Shown: positions 32,652-42,681 of the stretch, in pieces
Position numbering within the stretch: position 1 is the stretch's first letter
How the letters are laid out: each line of letters opens with the position of its first letter
From: JAWPMT01 sp965242775
Lineage (GTDB): Bacteria; Bacteroidota; Bacteroidia; Cytophagales; Cyclobacteriaceae
DNA length: 64,000 nucleotides
Direction of reading: 5' to 3'
NCBI GenBank assembly: GCA_965242775.1
Contig: CBDETI010000029.1
Span: 62,001 to 126,000, forward strand
Notes under the pieces: model-generated
Database searches by the model: none
What the model saw: the letters and a program-made list of their open reading frames with translations, nothing else
Told to the model about the DNA's origin: nothing
Position numbers and translations under genes: made by a program

Positions 32652-35452
32652 GTTTTGAGCAACTCTGAGGGCTTGACGCCAAACTTTCGTTGAAACTGGC
32701 GGTTAAAGGTGGTAACGTTGTTTTGACCCACTTTCTTCGCGGCCTCCGTGGCGTTTTTGACTTTCCTGTTCCTGATCAGATAGTCAACATACTGAAGTCG
32801 AACTTCCGTAATATACTCATGTGGAGTGAGCCCTGTTAGCTTTTTGACGAGCCTATAAACTTGCCTCTCGCTGGCTGCGAGGGTATCAGCAAGTTGCATC
32901 ACAGAGAGCCTTGGATCGCCTATTCTCTCCTTGACAATTTCCTCAAGCTTGGTGAGAATGTCCTGCTCTACGCTAGAAATTTTGTCCTTCTCAGATAGGT
33001 CCTTAAACACATTCTCACCAGCGTTGGAACCGAACTTCGTTTTTTGATTGATCAGGTTTTCTATCCGAAGCAACAACTCTTTCTTCTGAAAAGGTTTTTG
33101 CAGGTAATCGTTTACTCCTTTGTAGAGTACTTTCTCTTTGGTATCATCGGATATTCGAGCTGAAACCACCAGCAGCGGAATGGTCTTCAGTAGTTGGTCT
33201 TGATTGATCGCCTCAATCAGCTCGAAACCATCCATCCAAGGCATCATCAGATCGGTAAGAATAAGGTCGACAGTACGATGATTCAGCAACTCCAAGGCCT
33301 CCAGACCGTGAGCCGCTTCGACCACAGTATATTGATCCTCTAATATTTGCCTAATGTAGTACCTGATCTCCGGGTGATCGTCTACAATTAGCACTGACTT
33401 GGCCTCCTTATCAGTTTGTAGCGATAGGTTTGGCTTGGCTTTCTCATCCACTTCCAATTCCCTGAAGACCTGATTTTGCCCTTGAACGAAATCACCAACC
33501 TTACCGGCAAAGTCGCTCAAATGTGGCACTACTTCCTGACCTGTAAATTCTATGGTAAAAGTAGTACCAAGCCCCAGCTCACTGTCTACTGAAATGCTGG
33601 CTCCATGCAGTTCCACCAACTCTCTTACCAGGGCCAGCCCGATACCGAGTCCTTCTCTGGACTTGAATTGATTGTCTTTTGATTGATAAAACCGGTCGAA
33701 AATATGCGGAAGACTTTCTTTGGCGATACCGTCACCAGTATCCCTAAAAAAGATGGTGATATCACTGCCTCTTCGATCACAACCGATGGTGATTGAATCG
33801 CCTTTTCGAGTATGTCTCAACGCATTGGATACCAGGTTGTAGAAGATTTTTTCAAATTGCCTTGGATCGGCAGCTATTGCGTCTACATCCTCCAGATTGC
33901 TGCGAAATTCCAACTTCACACCCTTATATTCGGCGGTGGACTTAAACATCTCACTAAGGAGTCGGAGATATGAATTCAGTCTTACTCTTTCGAGTTTCAA
34001 CTTAATTTTTCCCTCTTCCAGTTTGGTAATATCATTGATCTCATCGGTGAGATAAAGGAGTCGCTTGCTGTTTTTGAAACCAACCTCCAGACTTTTTTTG
34101 GATTTTGGGCTCAGAATGGATTCACCATCTTCGGAAATCATTTCCATATTACCCAAAATAAGACTCAGCGGGCTTCGAAGGTCGTGTGAAACATTGGCAA
34201 AAAACCGCGACTTGGCCTCATCGAGCTCTTTGAGTTTGTTGGATTGCAATTCAATAAGGTCCTTATCTTTTTGAATCTTATCTCGTTGCTGACTGATCTC
34301 CCTTGACAGCCTTGTTCGAATAATGTAGGCCCTGTAGGAAATCCCCGCCAGGGCAATAAAGAGAATGATACCCATACCAACTAACAAAATGATGGTCTGC
34401 TGTCTGGCAATCACTTCTTTATTGAGTTCGTCTTGCTTGCGCAAAAACTCATTCTCTGCTTCCTGCTGTTGTATCTCGTACTGGTTACGGAGTTGCTCTA
34501 TTTTGCGAATATTCTCTTCACTAAAGAGCTGCTGATTCAGTTCTGCATAGTCAATATACCGTTGATACGCTTTACGAAAATCAGCCTTATTTTCGTACAC
34601 CTGACTCAAAGTCAGCAGGATTTCTTTTACGTCGTAGCGAGAGGAAAACTTCTGCGAAATTTCGAGCGCGATCAAGGCATGTCTTTGCGCGGCGGCCACA
34701 TCCTTTCGCATCAGATGAATTTTAGCAATGTTGTTTTGCAACATGGCAATAGCCCGACCGTCCGTCTCCTCATCGAGCCTTCCAAGTACCTCAAATGAGT
34801 AGGACAGTGCCTTCTCGGTATCACCTTTGCGCCTATAGGTGTCTGCAAGGTCGATTTCGACTGCTTTTATACCATAACTATCCTTCAATTCTTTACGCAC
34901 TTCCAGGGCTTGATTAAAGTAAAGCTCCGATTGGCCAAATTCACTCTTACCGCGGTATGTACGACCGAGATTAACAAAGCAATAGCCTTGCATGCGTTTA
35001 TCGCCTAGCGACTGAGCCTGGTCTAGTGCTTGAACAAAGTACCTGGCGGCTCCCTCAAAATTGGTCTGAAATAGATATAGGTTCCCAATGTTGATGAGTG
35101 CGTAGCCGCGTTGCTCTTCATCGCCAATCTCTTCGGCCAGCTTCAATGCCTCCAGGTATTTTTCAAATGCCTTGGAATACACACTCAAATTTCGATAGGC
35201 CACGCCTTGGTAGTTCAGCGCCAACACGGTTTGATGTTGGAGATCGTTGGCCTGCGCAAGCCTTAGCGCCCGCGTGGCATGATAAAGCGCCGAGTCAGAT
35301 CTCAGGTCCCTGTAGGCCCAGGCCAGCGCATTGTGAGCCTCCGTTTGTGCTCTGGGACCTTCCGCATTTCTTAACTGTTCCTTTAATTGTGGAATTTGCC
35401 CGGAAACGAAGGACGGAATAAGAAGAAACGTTATGATTACTAGTCTTGTCAA
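32648..35452 (-). CDS. TPR-containing hybrid histidine kinase / response regulator with AraC domain
   Basis: This 934-residue one-protein two-component system has a signal peptide (to about residue 19), about seven TPR units (about 35-315, periplasmic), a transmembrane helix (353-377), HisKA with His423 in NVSHDLRSP, HATPase with N-box NLVSNALRHT and G-box GLGIGLAL, a receiver domain at 686-800 with phospho-acceptor Asp734, and a C-terminal AraC-type HTH (about 830-934). The kinase would sense a periplasmic signal and regulate transcription directly through its AraC domain. It lies downstream of, and on the same strand as, the CoA-transferase and GH32 genes. A -7-like element precedes its own start. 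Confidence 0.93.
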   Translation of the reverse strand: MTRLVIITFLLIPSFVSGQIPQLKEQLRNAEGPRAQTEAHNALAWAYRDLRSDSALYHATRALRLAQANDLQHQTVLALNYQGVAYRNLSVYSKAFEKYLEALKLAEEIGDEEQRGYALINIGNLYLFQTNFEGAARYFVQALDQAQSLGDKRMQGYCFVNLGRTYRGKSEFGQSELYFNQALEVRKELKDSYGIKAVEIDLADTYRRKGDTEKALSYSFEVLGRLDEETDGRAIAMLQNNIAKIHLMRKDVAAAQRHALIALEISQKFSSRYDVKEILLTLSQVYENKADFRKAYQRYIDYAELNQQLFSEENIRKIEQLRNQYEIQQQEAENEFLRKQDELNKEVIARQQTIILLVGMGIILFIALAGISYRAYIIRTRLSREISQQRDKIQKDKDLIELQSNKLKELDEAKSRFFANVSHDLRSPLSLILGNMEMISEDGESILSPKSKKSLEVGFKNSKRLLYLTDEINDITKLEEGKIKLKLERVRLNSYLRLLSEMFKSTAEYKGVKLEFRSNLEDVDAIAADPRQFEKIFYNLVSNALRHTRKGDSITIGCDRRGSDITIFFRDTGDGIAKESLPHIFDRFYQSKDNQFKSREGLGIGLALVRELVELHGASISVDSELGLGTTFTIEFTGQEVVPHLSDFAGKVGDFVQGQNQVFRELEVDEKAKPNLSLQTDKEAKSVLIVDDHPEIRYYIRQILEDQYTVVEAAHGLEALELLNHRTVDLILTDLMMPWMDGFELIEAINQDQLLKTIPLLVVSARISDDTKEKVLYKGVNDYLQKPFQKKELLLRIENLINQKTKFGSNAGENVFKDLSEKDKISSVEQDILTKLEEIVKERIGDPRLSVMQLADTLAASERQVYRLVKKLTGLTPHEYITEVRLQYVDYLIRNRKVKNATEAAKKVGQNNVTTFNRQFQRKFGVKPSELLKT

Positions 35453-35468
35453 GCTTGCTGTTTTGGTT

Positions 35469-35476
35469 CAAAAATA
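35469..35476 (-). promoter_or_regulatory. -7-like element upstream of the hybrid kinase
   Basis: On the minus strand TATTTTTG matches TAnnTTTG exactly, 16 bases before the kinase ATG. No TTTG at the proper distance upstream is evident, so a separate promoter for the kinase is only a possibility. Confidence 0.3.
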
Positions 35477-35498
35477 GGAAGTTCTGCAACAATTGGTA

Positions 35499-36155
35499 TC
35501 ATTCCAATACCATCTCTGGGATGTCTCCTTCAATAACCAGTCGCCCCGCAGTGGCATTTTTGACTTCCTCAACTGACACTCCCGGCGCTCTTTCAAGTAA
35601 TTTGAATCCCTCAGGTGTTACATCTAGTACTGCTAAGTTGGTGACGACTTTTTTCACGCACCCAACGCCGGTGATCGGCAATGTACAATCGCTGAGCAGC
35701 TTGGATTCGCCCGCTTTGTTGGTGTGCATCATCGCTACGATAATGTTCTCTGCGGATGCCACCAGGTCCATTGCACCTCCCATGCCCTTTACCATTCGAC
35801 CGGGAATTTTCCAATTGGCTATATCTCCATTGTCGGCCACCTCCATGGCTCCCAGGACTGTCAATTGCACATGTTGGCCCCTGATCATAGCAAAAGATGT
35901 GGCAGAATCAAAAATTGAAGCCCCTTGCAATGTGGTCACGGTCTGTTTGCCTGCATTGATGAGATCCGCGTCCTCTTCCCCTTCCCAGGGAAAAGGGCCC
36001 ATCCCCAATAGCCCATTCTCTGATTGAAATTCCACACTAATTCCCTGCGGTATGTAATTGGCTACAAGGGTGGGGATTCCAATGCCCAGGTTGACATACC
36101 ATCCGTCTTGAAGTTCCTGGGCAATTCTTTTTGCAATTCCGTTTTTGTCAAGCAT
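35499..36155 (-). CDS. scoB: 3-oxoacid CoA-transferase subunit B
   Basis: The 218-residue protein is the beta subunit of succinyl-CoA:3-oxoacid CoA-transferase type enzymes. It has NLGIGIPTL and the catalytic glutamate in SENG (Glu46), which forms the CoA thioester intermediate. Together with subunit A, encoded 50 bp upstream on the same strand, it transfers CoA from succinyl-CoA to acetoacetate or related acids in ketone body or branched-chain catabolism. Confidence 0.93.
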   Translation of the reverse strand: MLDKNGIAKRIAQELQDGWYVNLGIGIPTLVANYIPQGISVEFQSENGLLGMGPFPWEGEEDADLINAGKQTVTTLQGASIFDSATSFAMIRGQHVQLTVLGAMEVADNGDIANWKIPGRMVKGMGGAMDLVASAENIIVAMMHTNKAGESKLLSDCTLPITGVGCVKKVVTNLAVLDVTPEGFKLLERAPGVSVEEVKNATAGRLVIEGDIPEMVLE

Positions 36156-36205
36156 ATGCTGTTATTCAAAGAGTGAGTTAATCGATAAAGACACTTTTCT
36201 GCCGG

Positions 36206-36907
36206 TCAATTTCTTGTCCGAACCGTCCTTTGTTCTATCCTTTTTTCGTAGGCAGACCCCTGAAAAATCCTTTGAACAAAGATGCCCGGTGTATGAATAA
36301 AATTTGGATCCAGTTCTCCTGGCGCGACCAACTCTTCTACTTCTGCAATAGTGATTTTACCTGCCATAGCCATCGGCGGATTGAAGTTCCTTGCGGTTCC
36401 CTTGTACACAAGATTGCCGTTGTGATCACCTTTCCAAGCCTTGACAATGGCAAAATCACTTGTCAATGCAGACTCAAGAATGTGTGGTTTACCATTAAAA
36501 GACCGAACTTCCTTCCCCTCGCCAACTTCGGTTCCATACCCTGCCGGCGTGAAAAAAGCGGGTATACCAGCCCCTCCGGCCCTGCATCGTTCCGCCAATG
36601 ATCCTTGCGGTATGAGATCCACTTCCAATTCACCGCTTAACATCTGACGCTCAAATTCGTCGTTCTCACCCACGTATGAGGAGATCATTTTCCTTATCTG
36701 CTTATTTTGAAGAAGTAGACCAAGACCAAAATCATCGACACCCGCATTGTTAGAAATACAAGTGAGTCCTTTCACACCAATTCGCACTAATTCGGCGATA
36801 CAATTTTCAGGAATACCGCACAGTCCAAATCCCCCGAGCATCAGTGTCATATTATCTGTTACGCCGGAGATAGCTTCCTCCACTGACGATACTCTTTTGT
36901 CTATCAT
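36206..36907 (-). CDS. scoA: 3-oxoacid CoA-transferase subunit A
   Basis: The 233-residue alpha subunit shows the GGFGLCGIPENCI CoA-binding block near the N-terminus and the ISNNAGVDDFGLG motif. It precedes subunit B by 50 bp and follows the GH32 lipoprotein gene by 15 bp in the same direction, an unusual neighbour for this enzyme that suggests a shared transcript but not an evident pathway link. Confidence 0.93.
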   Translation of the reverse strand: MIDKRVSSVEEAISGVTDNMTLMLGGFGLCGIPENCIAELVRIGVKGLTCISNNAGVDDFGLGLLLQNKQIRKMISSYVGENDEFERQMLSGELEVDLIPQGSLAERCRAGGAGIPAFFTPAGYGTEVGEGKEVRSFNGKPHILESALTSDFAIVKAWKGDHNGNLVYKGTARNFNPPMAMAGKITIAEVEELVAPGELDPNFIHTPGIFVQRIFQGSAYEKRIEQRTVRTRN

Positions 36908-36922
36908 ATAATTAGGGTTCTA

Positions 36923-38503
36923 TTATTGCCAAATCGATTTCAATTCGAAGACCTCACCTTCCACCAAGACCGCTTCTTCACCGGTTTCGAACAGCAAGTT
37001 GGTATAGGGTTCTGTAGGAAATATCAAGTCTGTCATTACCACGGTGCCATTGTCAGCAAACATCTCAATGCTGGATCTGTCGAGCCATATGCTTACAGGC
37101 ATTTGAGGAACCTCGGATATCCTTGGTGCATAGTGAACTCCGGCAAAATCCTCAGAAAAATCAACCAGCCCGGATACTCCCCGGTCTATATAATAGCGGT
37201 CACTGCTGTCATCAAAGCCTATAGCCAGTGATTCCGACTTTGTGTTTGAAAATGTGAGTTTCCAACTCCGCTCCTGACGGGAAATATCAGTGACTGTCAA
37301 TTCAAAATTCAATAACGTACCGTCGCCCATCAATTTGTCTGACCAGTCGGCCATACCAGCGACCAAGAGCCTGTTTATGGGTAGCACATTCGTCCGCAAA
37401 AACCCAAGTTCCTTCACCGGACGGTTGGCTACTCGATAGCCCTGCGGCGTGTTGTATAAAGCGAGTTCTCGAGGCAAGGTCATACTACTTCTCCAGGATT
37501 CAGTAGGCACCACCTGTGCATATTGCCAATTGCTCATCCATCCCATAAAGAGTCGGCGCCCATCGCTTTCAGATACATCTGACCAGGTCACACCTGCATA
37601 ATTGTCCTTGCCATAATCCAGCCACAAGGTACGTTCCGGATAATGCTGATTGACAAAAGTTGTCCCATCGAAATTACCAACAAAATACTGAGTATCTGAT
37701 CCCATGGGGCCTCCGGTGCCAATGGAAACTATGAGCACCCAGCGTTCATTGCCCCCCACATCCTTCAATGGAAAAAGGTCGGGACATTCCCAGACACCCG
37801 TATGACTGCCATCGTTTTCACCAAAGTAGCTCAGAAATGACCAGGATTTTAGGTCCTTGGAGCCATAAAACCCTATTTTGTCTGCCTCGGCGAGCACCAT
37901 CACCCAGCCATCTGACGCTTCGTGCCAAAAGACCTTCGGATCACGAAAGTCGACCGATGTTTCTCTTGACAGGACTGGATTTCCATCATACTTGATCCAG
38001 GTGCGCCCGCGATCAAGGCTGTAGGCGATACCCTGCGTTTGGTGGTTTCCTGTTCCGACTTGCTCCCTCTCCGGAGAGTGATAGGTAAAAATCGCGACAA
38101 GCGGAGGGTTATCGGCAGTCCCAAACCCACTGGTGTTGGTCCAGTCAACCACGGCGCTGCCCGAAAAGATATAACCCAAGGAATCGGGATAGAGCGCAAT
38201 TGGCAAGTGTTCCCAGTGTACCAGGTCGGTGCTGACGGCATGTCCCCAGTGCATGGGGCCCCATACTGTACTATCGGGGTAGTATTGATAAAAAAGATGA
38301 TACTCACCCTGATAAAATACCATCCCATTAGGGTCGTTCATCCACTTCTCATGAGGTGAGAAATGATACTGGGGTCGAAATGGCTGTGAATAGTCAAGGC
38401 CAGCGGTATCCGGCTCCATCACGTCCTCTGGCGATTCCGATGGCGCATTACAGCTAACCAGCACCCAACAAATCACAAGTATGTTAAAAATCAATCGGTT
38501 CAT
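36923..38503 (-). CDS. GH32 family beta-fructosidase lipoprotein
   Basis: The 526-residue protein (start at the ATG at 38503; a Met 12 codons earlier is possible) is a glycoside hydrolase family 32 enzyme, acting on sucrose, levan or inulin-type fructans. The nucleophile Asp57 is in WMNDPNG, RDP is at 187-189, and the acid/base Glu239 is in WECPD, followed by the C-terminal beta-sandwich. The signal ends in a lipobox LVSC (Cys18), so it is anchored in a membrane, probably the outer one. No SusC/SusD pair or fructokinase is next to it. The gene is followed by scoA after 15 bp. Confidence 0.92.
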   Translation of the reverse strand: MNRLIFNILVICWVLVSCNAPSESPEDVMEPDTAGLDYSQPFRPQYHFSPHEKWMNDPNGMVFYQGEYHLFYQYYPDSTVWGPMHWGHAVSTDLVHWEHLPIALYPDSLGYIFSGSAVVDWTNTSGFGTADNPPLVAIFTYHSPEREQVGTGNHQTQGIAYSLDRGRTWIKYDGNPVLSRETSVDFRDPKVFWHEASDGWVMVLAEADKIGFYGSKDLKSWSFLSYFGENDGSHTGVWECPDLFPLKDVGGNERWVLIVSIGTGGPMGSDTQYFVGNFDGTTFVNQHYPERTLWLDYGKDNYAGVTWSDVSESDGRRLFMGWMSNWQYAQVVPTESWRSSMTLPRELALYNTPQGYRVANRPVKELGFLRTNVLPINRLLVAGMADWSDKLMGDGTLLNFELTVTDISRQERSWKLTFSNTKSESLAIGFDDSSDRYYIDRGVSGLVDFSEDFAGVHYAPRISEVPQMPVSIWLDRSSIEMFADNGTVVMTDLIFPTEPYTNLLFETGEEAVLVEGEVFELKSIWQ

Positions 38504-38542
38504 ACTATTTGCCACTATTGGTGAAAGGAAATTTAGCAAATT

Positions 38543-39373
38543 CTACTGCAAATGATCACGCGGCAGATCATGAATGTACTCGTGAAACAACCGTTGCATC
38601 CTTGTGGTCACTAGCCCGGGATTACCTCCGCCTATTTCTTTCCCATCTATTTTCGTTACCGGCATTATTTCCTTTGTGGTACTTGTTAGAAAAACTTCCT
38701 GAGCGGACTGCAGCTGCGCCAAACTTACAGGCTCCTCCCGGATTTCCATTTTGGGTTTTAGCGCCGCTATCACATGCTTACGGGTGATACCTCTGAGTAT
38801 GTCCGTATCAGGTGTCAACACTATACCATCCTGGATAACAAAGAGGTTGCAGCGCGAAGCCTCGGTCACAAATCCGTCCTTATGGAAAATAACCTCGGAA
38901 GCACCAGCATCATGTTTTTTCTTTTGAAGTGAAAAGGAGGTCAGGTAGTTTAAAGATTTTACTTCTGGGTATTCCCTCCTGTACTCGTGCGTAATAACGC
39001 CGATGGATTTAGGTTGACGGGTGCCATCGAATGGCAAATTTAGTGCGATCAGGTTGGGCTTGAATTCGGGATCACCGTCAACTCCGCTCCCTAAAAGTAT
39101 CAGTTTAAAAGTGCTTTCCGGAAACCGATTTCTTACTTGCAAATTCGAGATCACCTCGTGCAATTGTTCCTTCCTTACGAGATCCCCTAACTGAAGGAAT
39201 TGTTGTGATTTGTCAAACCTCTCCAAATAATCATTGAAGAATCGGGGCCGCCCATCTATTGACCTAAAGAGATCAAACACCCCCAGCGCTCGATGAAGGC
39301 CCAGGTGTTCAACAGAGATGGTGGCCTCGCTTTGGGGTACATATTGCCCGTTGACAAAAAATATAGGTTCCAT
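38543..39373 (-). CDS. class IV PLP-dependent aminotransferase
   Basis: The 276-residue protein is a fold-type IV PLP enzyme like branched-chain aminotransferase, D-amino acid transaminase or aminodeoxychorismate lyase. The Schiff-base lysine is Lys139 in EVKSLNYL, and the cofactor region VTEASRCNLFV and the phosphate-binding STTKEIMPV segment are present. The SLNYL context is common to several subfamilies, so the substrate cannot be fixed. It overlaps the hotdog thioesterase gene by 1 bp and shares an apparent operon with biotin synthase. Confidence 0.85.
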   Translation of the reverse strand: MEPIFFVNGQYVPQSEATISVEHLGLHRALGVFDLFRSIDGRPRFFNDYLERFDKSQQFLQLGDLVRKEQLHEVISNLQVRNRFPESTFKLILLGSGVDGDPEFKPNLIALNLPFDGTRQPKSIGVITHEYRREYPEVKSLNYLTSFSLQKKKHDAGASEVIFHKDGFVTEASRCNLFVIQDGIVLTPDTDILRGITRKHVIAALKPKMEIREEPVSLAQLQSAQEVFLTSTTKEIMPVTKIDGKEIGGGNPGLVTTRMQRLFHEYIHDLPRDHLQ

Positions 39374-39810
39374 CAGTAACCGATATCCTCGGTCAGATCT
39401 ATTTGACTTTTCATAAAATGTCCCGTTCCAAAGGCTATTTCCTTGCCTTGATCATTTCTTAACCTCGAACTTGCAATGAAGAGGTTGCGAGATTGAAATT
39501 CCAAGACACCTTCCGCAGTGATCCTTCCCTGACTTGCCGGTCGCAACAGGTTGATGTTAAAATTTGTAGTGAGCACAAACTTGTCGGTTACCACCGAATT
39601 CACCGCAAAAAAAGCAGCATCGTCCAGCAATTTGAAGTATACCGATCCATGAATGGCACCGAGTGCGTGGAAATATTTCTCTGATATATCGATAGAAATG
39701 ACAGCCTTCTTATTGGAAATATCGACCCTCGTAGTTTCGTACAGGCGCTCATTGATATTGGAGCGCAGGTACATTTGCTCCAATCTGCGAAAATGTTGTT
39801 CCGAGTCCAT
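39373..39810 (-). CDS. hotdog-fold thioesterase (PaaI/YigI-like)
   Basis: The 145-residue protein has the single hotdog-fold core: HALGAIHGSVYFKLLDDAAFFAVNS is the typical helix with the catalytic acidic residue, followed by NFNINLLRPA and a C-terminal strand with GTGHF. Members hydrolyse acyl-CoA or acyl-ACP thioesters. It lies directly behind bioB (stop of bioB region abuts its start) and overlaps the class IV aminotransferase by 1 bp, so the three probably form an operon. Confidence 0.82.
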   Translation of the reverse strand: MDSEQHFRRLEQMYLRSNINERLYETTRVDISNKKAVISIDISEKYFHALGAIHGSVYFKLLDDAAFFAVNSVVTDKFVLTTNFNINLLRPASQGRITAEGVLEFQSRNLFIASSRLRNDQGKEIAFGTGHFMKSQIDLTEDIGY

Positions 39811-40794
39811 TTAATGCATGGCCATTTTCTCTGCCGCCCCTTTGAATGCTTCTCTGGGCTTTAAGTTCAGGGTTTGGAACATAGCTTTATCCTGATCTTC
39901 TTCCGGGTTGGGTGTAGTCAACAACTCATCGCCGGCAAAAATGGAATTAGCCCCGGCCAGGAAGCAAAGCGCTTGCTCCTCCACAGACATTCTCACTCTT
40001 CCTGCAGAAAGTCTTACCTGTGATTTGGGCATGATAATCCTCGCCGTAGCGATCATCCGTACCATGTCCCACACGGACACCTTTGGTTGATCCTCCAGTG
40101 GAGTGCCAGGCACAGGCACCAATGCATTCACCGGCACCGACTCAGGATGAGCCGGCAAATTGGAGAGTGTATGCAACATCCCAATACGATCTTCCTTGGT
40201 TTCACCCATTCCAATAATTCCTCCCGAACAAACGGAAATATCAGCATCTCTAACATTTTTCAGCGTATCAAGCCGATCATCATAGGTCCGTGTCGAGATG
40301 ATGTCTTCATAGAAATCCTCACTGGTATCCAAATTGTGATTGTAAGCATACAAACCAGCTTCTTTCAGCCTGTTGGCCTGGTCTTCGGTGAGCATGCCAA
40401 GCGTACAACAAACTTCCATGCCCATAGCATTGACGCCTTTCACCATATCTATGACCTTATCGAAATCACGGTTGTCCCGGACTTCTCTCCATGCCGCGCC
40501 CATACAAAATCGAGTAGATCCACTACGCTTGGCGGCCTGAGCTTTCTCCAGGACCATTTCCACATCCAAAAGTTTGTGAACATTCACGTCGGTGTGATAC
40601 CTGGCGGCCTGAGGGCAGTAGGCACAATCCTCTGGGCAGCCGCCCGTCTTGATAGACAAAAGTGTACAAACCTGGATTTCCGAGGGATCATTATTTTGGC
40701 GGTGAACGGTTGCCGCCTCGTAGATCAACTCTAAGATAGGCCTGTCATAAATCTCTGTAATTTCTTCTTTGGTCCAGTCAGTTCTGATACTCAT
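39811..40794 (-). CDS. bioB: biotin synthase
   Basis: The 327-residue radical SAM enzyme inserts sulfur into dethiobiotin. The SAM-cluster motif CxxxCxxC is at Cys53, Cys57 and Cys60 (GGCPEDCAYC), and the residues for the second, [2Fe-2S] cluster lie in RFCMGAAWR, CCTLGML and the VRLSAGR arginine. No other bio genes are adjacent; it is first in a set with a thioesterase and class IV aminotransferase, 47 bp behind sppA. Confidence 0.95.
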   Translation of the reverse strand: MSIRTDWTKEEITEIYDRPILELIYEAATVHRQNNDPSEIQVCTLLSIKTGGCPEDCAYCPQAARYHTDVNVHKLLDVEMVLEKAQAAKRSGSTRFCMGAAWREVRDNRDFDKVIDMVKGVNAMGMEVCCTLGMLTEDQANRLKEAGLYAYNHNLDTSEDFYEDIISTRTYDDRLDTLKNVRDADISVCSGGIIGMGETKEDRIGMLHTLSNLPAHPESVPVNALVPVPGTPLEDQPKVSVWDMVRMIATARIIMPKSQVRLSAGRVRMSVEEQALCFLAGANSIFAGDELLTTPNPEEDQDKAMFQTLNLKPREAFKGAAEKMAMH

Positions 40795-40841
40795 TTTGTT
40801 TTTTCTACCGGGTTAAAATGTTGATTTTTTCAGAAGTGGAA

Positions 40842-42589
40842 TTACCGTATTTCGATATCTCCCAACATCCTGGTTTGTATGCCGTTTTGCTTGGCAAAAT
40901 GCTGCAATTCACGAAGGGTTTGAAGCGATGGAACGGTCTCCCTACCCAGGACACGAATGCTTACTTCTTCTCCAAAACGTGAGATAAATTCCTCAAAAAA
41001 CGGCTTAAGTCTGGGATAGTAGCTCACCTTGTAATCATCTTCCACACCGGCCTTGTACGCTGCCAGGTCGATGGCATCCTGCAAGCTACCAATGACGTCA
41101 ACGAGGCCATTATCAAGTGCCTGATTACCAGACCAAACACGACCGCCCGCAATGGCCTCCACTTCAGCTGTCTCCATGCCACGTCCTTCGGATACCTTAT
41201 CTATAAAGGTTTTGTACCCTCTTTCTACACCTTTCTGAAAGATGGCTTTTTCGGCGGATGACAAAGGTCTGGTCACTGTGAGAATATCAGAGTATTCGCC
41301 GGTGGAAACGGCATCATTCGTAATCCCAATTTTTTTATCAAGGAAGTCCTGAAAATTGAACAGTACGCTAAAGATCCCTATGGATCCTGTAATGGTATTG
41401 GGTTGTGCGACGATCGTGTCGCAGGCCATGGCCATATAGTATCCACCCGACGCTGCATAAGACGCCATAGACGCTATGATGGGCTTTACTTCTTGTGTTT
41501 TTTGCACTTCACGCCAGATCATATCAGAGGCTGTGATGCTACCGCCAGGCGAATTAATTCGTACAACGATACCCTTCACGGACTTATTTTCTCGAGCCCT
41601 TCTGATCTCACGGGCAAATTTCTCTCCGATGATTGCCTCCGACTCGTCACCCCCCATCACAATCTCGCCTTCCCCTACGATCACGGCAATCCTGTCCTTG
41701 GAATACTTGCCAGCTACGGTCTTCGCGTATCTTTTGAACGAAATAATGTTAACATCCTCAAAATCATCGAGACCCATTTCTTCCGTTATGATATCTTTTA
41801 CCTCATCCTCATAGGCCAATTTGGTAACAAGGCCATATGCTTCCGCCTCCTCCGGCACTTGTGCGAGCATTTGACTTTGAATGTTTTCCAACTCTGACCG
41901 ATCTACATTGAGGGTACCAGCTACTTCATCAAGATAAGTTTCATTCAGACTGGCCAACAGTTCTTTCAACTGCAATTCATTCTCGGGACTCAGGTCCTTT
42001 CGGATTAGAGGTTCAATAGCGCTCTTGTAAGAACCTACCCTGAAAATTTCTGGCTCAATCCCAAGTTTATCAAACAGACCTTTGTAAAAGGTGACATTCG
42101 CGCTGAGTCCGTTAAATTCAAGATTTCCCTGAGGATGCAGATAAATGCCATCTGCCACAGAGGCCAGGTAGTAATCTCCTTCGCTGATGAATTCTCCGTA
42201 CGCGTAAATAAATTTTCCCGCAGACTTAAAATTTAATAGGGCGTCTCTTATTTCCTGCAAGGCCCCGTACCCGGCTGAAAGGTACATATGCTCCATGTAG
42301 ATACCCTCGATTTTAGGATCATCCTTTGCCTCATTGATTGCATCAACCAGATCCAACAGACCTATCAACCTGGGGGAGCTACCCGGGGAACATGCCCTCG
42401 AATGGGTCCTCAGGCACCCGCTCCTTAACGATACCACTCAATTTAAGCCAAAGGACGGTTTTCATCCTCGACAACAGGTATTTCCTCCTGAGCTGCCACG
42501 CCGACAATGCCCATAAGAATGAAGAAACCGACGAAAGAAAAGATAAAAAGGCCCACAATCGTGGCCAACAGATTTCGTAAAAACGCCAT
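40842..42589 (-). CDS. sppA: signal peptide peptidase SppA (reading frame interrupted twice)
   Basis: This is a membrane-bound serine protease of the 67-kDa SppA type that degrades cleaved signal peptides. The long open frame covers residues from GSSPRLIGLLDLV to the end, with the catalytic Lys in GSYKSAIEP and the nucleophile Ser in SYAASGGYYMA. The N-terminus with its membrane helix (MAFLRNLLATIVGLF) starts at the ATG at 42589 in another frame, and a middle segment (VLWLKLSGIVKERVPEDP) lies in the third frame. Removing one base from the run at 42459-42462 and one from 42385-42388 gives a normal 581-residue protein. Both breaks are +1 in homopolymers, so I regard the gene as probably intact in the organism. 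Confidence 0.85.
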
Positions 42590-42681
42590 ATAGAACTAAA
42601 AGTCTCTGCTAAAATCCTGACAAAACTAACGATGTAAAAGGTTACCGGGCTTAGTTTTAAGCATTTGTTATCAACGGGTGT

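Noticed and set aside
40087..40734. 215-codon plus-strand frame opposite bioB
   Set aside because: It is antisense to the conserved BioB sequence and has no family features.
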